64,000 nt of DNA from Aestuariivirga litoralis. GTDB taxonomy: Bacteria > Pseudomonadota > Alphaproteobacteria > Rhizobiales > Aestuariivirgaceae. The stretch spans positions 310,001 to 374,000 of the forward strand of contig NZ_QKVK01000001.1 of NCBI RefSeq assembly GCF_003234965.1, read 5' to 3'. Below are positions 59,101 to 64,000 of this stretch, piece after piece; position 1 is the stretch's first letter, and each line of letters starts with the position of its first letter. Below the pieces are notes generated by a model. That model was not told the DNA's origin. It made no database searches and worked only from the letters and a program-made list of their open reading frames with translations. The translations under genes and the position numbers were made by a program.

Positions 59101-59841
59101 ATGTCCCGCACACCGCTGATGCCGAAGGCCACCGCCGTGTGGCTGGTCGAGAACACCGGCCTCACCTTCCGCCAGATCGCCGATTTCTGCCATCTCCACG
59201 AGCTCGAGGTGAAGGGCATTGCCGACGGCGACGTGGCGGCCGGCATCAAGGGCATGGACCCGATCACCGGCGGCCAGCTGACCCGCGAGGAAATCGAGAA
59301 GGGCGAGAAGGATTCCGAGTATCGCCTCAAGATCCTCGAGTCGAAGGTCAACATCCAGGTGCAGAAGTCGACCTCGGGCCCGCGCTACACGCCGGTGTCG
59401 CGCCGCGGCGACCGCCCGGACGCCATCGCCTGGCTCTTGCGCTACCACCCGGAACTGCCGGATTCGGCGGTGATGAAGCTCGTCGGCACGACGAAGTCGA
59501 CCATCGCATCGGTGCGTGACCGCACCCATTGGAACGCCGGCAACATCAAGCCCGTCGACCCGGTGTCGCTCGGCATCTGCTCGCAGCTCGACCTCGACTT
59601 CGCGGTGCAGAAGGCGGCGCGCAAGGCGGGCAAGCCGGCAAATGAATCCGCGCCTGTCCGCACCCTCATTCCCGCCTCGGAAGTGGAAGGCACGGCGGCC
59701 CATGCCGCGGCTCACGCCGACGACGAGCCGACCTTCGCGCCCTCCGAGCCATCGCCGCGCGAGGCCGAGCCGCAGTATGACGCGGACTCGGTCTTCGCCA
59801 AGCTGAAGCCCCTGCGCCGCGGCCAGCAGGACGAGGAATAA
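59101..59841 (+). CDS. trcR: Cell cycle transcriptional regulator TrcR (DUF1013)
   Basis: A 246-residue protein of the TrcR/DUF1013 family, restricted to alphaproteobacteria. The N-terminal region has a helix-turn-helix-like LTFRQIADFCHLHELEVKG, and a second conserved block reads YHPELPDSAVMKLVGTTKST with a following RDRTHWN. It is associated with the cell-cycle and ribosome/polymerase functions; the details are only partly known. The C-terminal 60 residues are a low-complexity Ala/Asp/Glu tail. AAGGAG precedes the ATG. An SDR gene follows after one base. Confidence 0.93.
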   Translation: MSRTPLMPKATAVWLVENTGLTFRQIADFCHLHELEVKGIADGDVAAGIKGMDPITGGQLTREEIEKGEKDSEYRLKILESKVNIQVQKSTSGPRYTPVSRRGDRPDAIAWLLRYHPELPDSAVMKLVGTTKSTIASVRDRTHWNAGNIKPVDPVSLGICSQLDLDFAVQKAARKAGKPANESAPVRTLIPASEVEGTAAHAAAHADDEPTFAPSEPSPREAEPQYDADSVFAKLKPLRRGQQDEE

Positions 59842-59842
59842 G

Positions 59843-60442
59843 ATGCGCATCCTGATCGTCGGCGGCTCCGGCACGGTTGGCAAGGCGGCGGCAGCCGAAC
59901 TCGGCCGCCGCCACGACATCATCCGCGCTGGCCGCAGCTCGGGCGACCTCACCGTCGACGTGATGAGCGAGGCCTCGGTGAAGGCCATGTATGCGAAGCT
60001 CGGCAAGGTCGACGCGGTGGTCACCACCGTCGGCCACGTGCATTTCGGCCCCGTTGCGACGATGACGCCGGAGCAGTTCCGGAAAGGCCTCGACGACAAG
60101 CTGATGGGCCAGGTGAACATCGTGCTGCTCGGCATGGACCATGTGAACGACAATGGCTCCTTCACGCTGACCAGCGGCATCCTCGACCGTGACCCGGTGC
60201 GGCAGGGCGCCAATGCCGCCGCCGTCAATGGCGCCATCGGCGCCTTCGTCAGGGGTGCGGCGATCGAGATGCCGCGCGGCATCCGCATCAATGCCGTGAG
60301 CCCGGGCCTGCTCGAGGACTCGGCGGCGAAATATGACGGCTTCTTCCCCGGCCATGAGCCCGTGTCCAACGCCCGCGTGGGCCTTGCCTATGCGAAGAGC
60401 GTCGATGGCGCGCTCACCGGCCAGGTGATCTGCGTCGGCTGA
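59843..60442 (+). CDS. Short-chain dehydrogenase/reductase, atypical (no YxxxK)
   Basis: A 199-residue protein with an SDR Rossmann motif near the start (GGSGTVG) and later motifs LTSGILDRDPV and INAVSPGLLED. The catalytic Tyr-x3-Lys is not found: the expected position reads GANAAAVNGAI. A classical oxidoreductase reaction is therefore doubtful, although NAD(P) binding may be retained. Similar short SDR-like proteins are widespread and uncharacterised. It begins one base after trcR, so the pair is cotranscribed. A strong terminator-type hairpin follows, just before the next gene. Confidence 0.85.
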   Translation: MRILIVGGSGTVGKAAAAELGRRHDIIRAGRSSGDLTVDVMSEASVKAMYAKLGKVDAVVTTVGHVHFGPVATMTPEQFRKGLDDKLMGQVNIVLLGMDHVNDNGSFTLTSGILDRDPVRQGANAAAVNGAIGAFVRGAAIEMPRGIRINAVSPGLLEDSAAKYDGFFPGHEPVSNARVGLAYAKSVDGALTGQVICVG

Positions 60443-60468
60443 TTGCCGAAACACGCTGAACGCTGTTA

Positions 60469-60497
60469 GCCTCTCCCCATCAGGGAGAGGCTTTTTT
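60469..60497 (+). terminator. Intrinsic terminator abutting the next start codon
   Basis: GCCTCTCCC (60469-60477) and GGGAGAGGC (60483-60491) form a perfect 9-bp stem with a CATCA loop, followed by six T (60492-60497). This is a canonical intrinsic terminator for the trcR-SDR transcript. It ends one base before the ATG at 60499, so the ribosome site of the next gene (GGGAGAGG) lies inside the stem. The hairpin may therefore also control translation. Confidence 0.8.
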
Positions 60498-60498
60498 C

Positions 60499-62505
60499 AT
60501 GCCGCGTGACAGCCGTTTCGACATTCTCTTCGAGCCTGTGAAGATCGGGCCGGTGACCGCACCCAACCGCTTCTACCAGGTGCCGCATTGCACCGGCATG
60601 GGCTACCAGCTGCCGCAGACGCTTGCCACGATGCGCGGCATCAAGGCGGCGGGCGGCTGGGGCGTCGTCAACACCGAGTATTGCTCCATCCATCCGTCGT
60701 CTGACGATGTGCCGCATCCCTTCGCCAGCCTGTGGGACGAGGGTGACGTGCGCAACATGGCGGCGATGGCGGATGCCGTGCACGAGCACGGCAGCCTTGC
60801 GGGAACGGAGCTGTGGTATGGCGGCATCCGTTCCTCCAACAACCTCTCGCGCGAGGTGGCGCTGGCGCCCTCGAGCTTTCCCGCCGCCGAGTCGCCCTGG
60901 CAATGCGCGAAGATGGACCTCGACGACATCCGCCGTTTCCGCGGCTGGCACCGCGCGGCGGCACTGCGGGCCAGGCAGGCGGGGCTCGACGTGGTCTATG
61001 TCTATGCCGCGCACACCTATATCCTGAACCAGTTCCTCGACCGCGACATGAACACGCGGACCGATGAATATGGTGGCACCCTGATGCAGCGGGCGCGCCT
61101 GCTGCGCGAGGTGCTGGCCGAGACGCGCGACGCCATCGGCGACCGTTGCGCCGTGGCGCTGCGCATCGAGGTCGACAACGAGGATGGCGGCGGCCTCGAT
61201 GAGCGCGCGGAGCTGCTGGCCTCGCTGGCGCCGCTGGTCGACCTCTTCGACGTCACCATCGCGGACTACAGCCAGGAAATGGGCGGTTCGCGCTTCGTGA
61301 AGGAGGGCTCGCTCGAACCCCACATCGCCCATGTCCGCAAGGTCACGGGCAAGCCGGTGGTGAGTGTCGGGCGCTTCACCTCGCCCGAAACCATGCTGGG
61401 CCAGGTGAAGCGCGGCATCGTGGATTTCATCGGCGCGGCGCGGCCCTCGATCGCCGATCCGTTCCTGCCGCGGAAGATTTCGGAGGGCCGCGAGGACGAC
61501 ATCCGCGAATGCATCGGCTGCAACATCTGCTATGCGCACAACTCGAGTGCCGCGGCCATCCGCTGCACCCAGAACCCCACCATGGGCGAGGAGTGGCGGC
61601 GCGGCTGGCACCCGGAGCAGATCGCGGTGGCGAAGCAGCGTGAGCAGGTGCTCATCGTCGGCGCGGGGCCGGCCGGCCTCGAGGCCGGCCTGATGCTGGC
61701 CCGGCGCGGGCATGAGGTGAAGATCGCCGACGCGGGTCTGAGCGCCGGAGGCCGGCTGAACTGGGAGACGAAGCTGCCGGGCCTTGCCGAATGGGCCCGC
61801 GTGCGCGACTGGCGGCTGCACCAGATTTCCAAGCTTTCCAACATCGAGATCTTCCGCGACAGCCGCATGGCGCCCGAAGATGTGATGGATCTCGGCATCC
61901 CCCATGTCGTGGTGGCCACCGGCAGCCGCTGGCGGCTCGATGGGCGCGGGCGGAGCTTCCGGGCTCCGATCGCCTCCTATGCCGATGCCCGAATTCTTGC
62001 ACCGGAGCAGGTGCTGGCAACCCCGGTGACGGGCGCCGCCGTGGTGTTCGACGACGACCACTACTATCTCGCACCCGCCATCGCCGAGCATCTGGCCCGT
62101 CAGGGCGCCCAGGTCACCTACGTCACCAGCGCCGGCAAGGTGGCGGCCTGGTCGGAACTCACTGCCGAACAGCACCGCGCCCATGCGCGCCTGCTGGAGC
62201 TTGGCGTGACGGTGATCGTCAATGCGCTGGTGAGCGGACTGAGGCCGGGCGTGGCTGTCGTGAGCTGCGCCTATTCCGGCGCCACGCGCGAGATCGCGGC
62301 TGATCGCGTCGTGCCCGTCACATCGCGTGATGGCGACGACGCGCTCTGCCATGCGCTGAAGGGCAACGGCCTGGCCTCGCTCGCACTCATCGGCGATGCG
62401 CGTGCCCCGGGGCTGATCGTGCACGCCGTCTATGCCGGGCACAGGCTGGCGCGGGAATTCGGCGAGGCCGATGTGACGGTCAGGAGGGAGCGGCCCCTCT
62501 GCTGA
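60499..62505 (+). CDS. Trimethylamine-dehydrogenase-like flavin/Fe-S oxidoreductase (OYE family)
   Basis: A 668-residue protein of the old yellow enzyme/TMADH family. The N-terminal barrel binds FMN; YQVPHCTGMG places Cys31 where TMADH has the 6-S-cysteinyl-FMN cysteine. Also conserved are NTEYCSIHPSSDD and YAAHTYI. The [4Fe-4S] motif is CIGCNIC followed by 11 residues and Cys (ICTQN-like RCTQNPTMGEEW). The C-terminal part has a FAD/NAD-like GAGPAGLEAGLMLARRG. Substrates could be methylated amines such as trimethylamine, dimethylamine or dimethylglycine; not proven. Its ribosome site lies in a terminator hairpin. ATG 60499 is required to keep the FMN region. Confidence 0.88.
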   Translation: MPRDSRFDILFEPVKIGPVTAPNRFYQVPHCTGMGYQLPQTLATMRGIKAAGGWGVVNTEYCSIHPSSDDVPHPFASLWDEGDVRNMAAMADAVHEHGSLAGTELWYGGIRSSNNLSREVALAPSSFPAAESPWQCAKMDLDDIRRFRGWHRAAALRARQAGLDVVYVYAAHTYILNQFLDRDMNTRTDEYGGTLMQRARLLREVLAETRDAIGDRCAVALRIEVDNEDGGGLDERAELLASLAPLVDLFDVTIADYSQEMGGSRFVKEGSLEPHIAHVRKVTGKPVVSVGRFTSPETMLGQVKRGIVDFIGAARPSIADPFLPRKISEGREDDIRECIGCNICYAHNSSAAAIRCTQNPTMGEEWRRGWHPEQIAVAKQREQVLIVGAGPAGLEAGLMLARRGHEVKIADAGLSAGGRLNWETKLPGLAEWARVRDWRLHQISKLSNIEIFRDSRMAPEDVMDLGIPHVVVATGSRWRLDGRGRSFRAPIASYADARILAPEQVLATPVTGAAVVFDDDHYYLAPAIAEHLARQGAQVTYVTSAGKVAAWSELTAEQHRAHARLLELGVTVIVNALVSGLRPGVAVVSCAYSGATREIAADRVVPVTSRDGDDALCHALKGNGLASLALIGDARAPGLIVHAVYAGHRLAREFGEADVTVRRERPLC

Positions 62506-62514
62506 GGCACCCCC

Positions 62515-62826
62515 TCAATCGATGATGGACGCAATGGTCTTGCCGTCTCCTGCACAGCCCGCCGCCGGGGCGGGCAGTGTTGCCTGCGCACTGGCGAAGG
62601 TCTTCCCGGCATTGGTGACATCCGCATAGTTGTAGCGGAAGCGGTTGACCGGCCTGGCATTGGTGCCGACGGTGAGAAGGGCGGGGGCCTGCCCCTTGCC
62701 CGCCAGCGTGGCCGGGCAGTTTCCGGCGGCAAGCCTCACAGCCGGCGCGGTGTCGCTCATCGCGGCGACCGCGGAGAGGAGCAGCGTGGCGGAAACGGAT
62801 GCAATCACGAGCGTGATGGTCTTCAT
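62515..62826 (-). CDS. Small secreted protein of unknown function
   Basis: A 103-residue protein with a Sec signal peptide (about 1-22, ending VAA). The mature part is about 80 residues with two cysteines (in NCPATLAG and AGCAGDG), suggesting a disulfide. It includes RPVNRFRYNYADVTNAG and an Ala/Gly-rich end. No domain is recognised. It lies 9 bp from the convergent stop of the TMADH-like gene, with no hairpin between them. Function unknown. Confidence 0.65.
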   Translation of the reverse strand: MKTITLVIASVSATLLLSAVAAMSDTAPAVRLAAGNCPATLAGKGQAPALLTVGTNARPVNRFRYNYADVTNAGKTFASAQATLPAPAAGCAGDGKTIASIID

Positions 62827-62920
62827 CGGGGTTCTCCAGTGACAGCGATGGTCAATGGATAGGCGACCCGGCGCCCGCCCGCTGTGGCAATTCCCACGCG
62901 GGTGCTGCGGTCGTGTTGCG

Positions 62921-63361
62921 CTAGAGCTGCTTCACCAGCGCAGCGTCGTCTTGCGGCTGGCCAGGCTCCGCTGCCGCTTCCCGCCAGCCGCGGCGGCGGT
63001 AGAAGGCGAAGGCACGGCTGTCGCGTTCCGTCGAAAGCCGTGCCTCGGCATGGCCCTGCCGCTTCAGCCAGTGCTCGCAGGCCAGGAGCAGCGCGCTGCC
63101 ATGGCCCTTGCCCTCATGCGCAGCATCCATGAACAGCGCGAAGATCGAGCCGTCGCGCCGGTCGGCCATGGAGAAGCCGGCGATGGCATCGCCCTCCATC
63201 GCCACCCAGCAGGCGAGGTGCCCGTCGTTCAGCTCGGCAGCGATCGACTGATGCGTGATGCCGAGTGCGGCCATGCCCTCGACCGAGAGGTGGTTCTCCG
63301 TCACCGCCGTGCGGATGCGGGTGAGCGCGGGCAGATCGGCAACCTGCCCGGCGCGGATCAT
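62921..63361 (-). CDS. GNAT-family N-acetyltransferase
   Basis: A 146-residue acetyl-CoA-dependent transferase. The acetyl-CoA-binding motif is in AHEGKGHGSALLLACEHWL (Gly-x-Gly type), with strands WVAMEGDAIAGFSMADRRD before it and FYRRRGWRE near the end. The acceptor is unknown; such enzymes modify proteins, amino acids or drugs. Its ATG overlaps the stop of the SDR gene by four bases (ATGA), so the two are probably one operon. Confidence 0.9.
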   Translation of the reverse strand: MIRAGQVADLPALTRIRTAVTENHLSVEGMAALGITHQSIAAELNDGHLACWVAMEGDAIAGFSMADRRDGSIFALFMDAAHEGKGHGSALLLACEHWLKRQGHAEARLSTERDSRAFAFYRRRGWREAAAEPGQPQDDAALVKQL

Positions 63362-64000
63362 GCCTTCACCGGAACCGTGTAGTTCAGCGGCATGCGGCCG
63401 CCATCGACATAGATGGTCTCGCCGGTGACGTAGCTTGCATCCTCCGACACCAGGAAGGCAGCGATGGCGGCAACCTCGGCCGGCGTGCCGGCACGGCCCA
63501 GGGGCGTGCGCGACATGGCGCGGTCCATGGCCGCCTTGTCGGACAGCACGCCGCGCGCCATGTCGGTGTCGATGGTGCCGGGGCCGATGGCGTTGACGCG
63601 GATGCCATGGGGTGCCAGCGCGATGGAGGTGGCCCGCGTCATCTGCGAGACGCCGCCCTTCGACATGCAGTAGGTGACGATGCCGGGAATGGCCAGCGTG
63701 TCGTTGACCGACGACATGTTGACGATGGCCCCGGGCCTGCGGCCCGCGGCGGCCTGCTTCAGCATCTGCCGTGCCGAGGCCTGCAGCATGAGGAAGGACC
63801 CCTTGAGATTGATGCCGATGACGCGGTCGAACTCGGCTTCCGTCACATCGAGAAAGTCGGTGTTCGACGACACGGCGGCATTGTTGACGAGAATGTCGAG
63901 GGCGCCAAACTTCCTTACCGTGAAGGCGACGAGGGCCTTCACGTCGGCCGCCTTCGCCACGTCGCAATGCCTGTAGGCGGCACCCAGCCGCTTCGCGGCC
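63358..64000 (-). CDS. Short-chain dehydrogenase/reductase, 5' end outside window
   Basis: The frame runs off the right edge; at least 213 residues of the C-terminal part are visible. NNA in DILVNNAAVSS marks the cofactor-side motif, and the catalytic Ser and Tyr-x3-Lys are seen in NMSSVND and TYCMSKGG. The C-terminal end has TGETIYVDGGR, typical of the family. It resembles classical SDR oxidoreductases of glucose/3-oxoacyl types; the substrate cannot be stated. The N-terminal Gly-rich motif is outside the window. Coupled to the downstream GNAT gene (ATGA). Confidence 0.92.
   Translation of the reverse strand, partial: AAKRLGAAYRHCDVAKAADVKALVAFTVRKFGALDILVNNAAVSSNTDFLDVTEAEFDRVIGINLKGSFLMLQASARQMLKQAAAGRRPGAIVNMSSVNDTLAIPGIVTYCMSKGGVSQMTRATSIALAPHGIRVNAIGPGTIDTDMARGVLSDKAAMDRAMSRTPLGRAGTPAEVAAIAAFLVSEDASYVTGETIYVDGGRMPLNYTVPVKA

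Noticed and set aside
58939-60369. Upstream extension of the deacetylase frame into the trcR region
   Set aside because: It would be antisense to trcR and the SDR gene, and the signal peptide at 58938 marks the real start.

Overview
The window looks like chromosomal core sequence from a GC-rich alphaproteobacterium, most likely of the order Hyphomicrobiales (Rhizobiales). The reasons are an RpoH-type heat-shock sigma factor, the cell-cycle regulator TrcR (DUF1013), a DUF4164-zapA pair, the syntenic block yebC-ruvCAB-ybgC-tolQRAB-pal-cpoB-tilS-ftsH-folP-glmM, a serC-serA pair with a serC-type RNA leader, and a single-chain GcvP behind a tandem glycine riboswitch. The genus cannot be fixed from sequence alone.

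Layout. 1-1583: end of a pseudouridine synthase gene, then rpoH. 1584-3476: an AT-richer stretch and a two-gene cassette, a 195-residue protein with a NHLP/Nif11-like leader plus a radical SAM protein with a twitch/SPASM-like C-terminus. This cassette is the best candidate here for an undescribed system. 3486-7542: a secreted CAP-domain protein, a c-di-GMP EAL protein, a membrane protein and a PPK2 kinase. 7698-14844: purA, an exported unknown, serA and serC, a small outer-membrane barrel and a periplasmic unknown. 14852-30259: the long minus-strand block for peptidoglycan precursor, folate, FtsH protease, TilS, the Tol-Pal envelope machine (with two tandem pal genes), the RuvABC resolvasome and YebC.

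30398-35767: a small unknown protein, a polyamine-type ABC importer (two permeases and a binding protein, no ATPase in the window), a YmdB-type phosphoesterase and 5-formyl-THF cyclo-ligase. 35802-37801: a 6S RNA, a glycosyltransferase on the other strand, zapA and a coiled-coil protein. 37995-42635: tkt, pgk, a degenerate ThiE-like protein and a Sel1-repeat protein. 42809-46121: a divergent cluster of an FAD amine/amino-acid oxidoreductase, an ectoine-hydrolase-like M24 peptidase and a ureohydrolase. 46220-48794: rnhA-ispH and a two-cupin protein. 48855-53513: glycine riboswitch and gcvTHP. 53608-64000: two acyl-CoA synthetases, a DODA-type dioxygenase, a polysaccharide deacetylase, trcR, an atypical SDR, a trimethylamine-dehydrogenase-like flavoenzyme, a small secreted protein, a GNAT and a partial SDR.

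How the genes work together: most are housekeeping (envelope integrity, DNA repair, serine/glycine/one-carbon metabolism, central carbon). SerC/SerA make serine, the glycine-cleavage system turns glycine into one-carbon units, and FolP and Fau feed the folate pool. Amine-related functions recur (polyamine-type importer, ureohydrolase, FAD oxidoreductase, TMADH-like enzyme), but no direct linkage can be shown.

Only two gene-free stretches exceed 300 bases: 35768-36086 (6S RNA and its promoter) and 48795-49104 (glycine riboswitch and its promoter). Several other gaps carry dispersed hairpin repeats. I recognised no tRNA, rRNA, CRISPR array, insertion sequence or replication origin.
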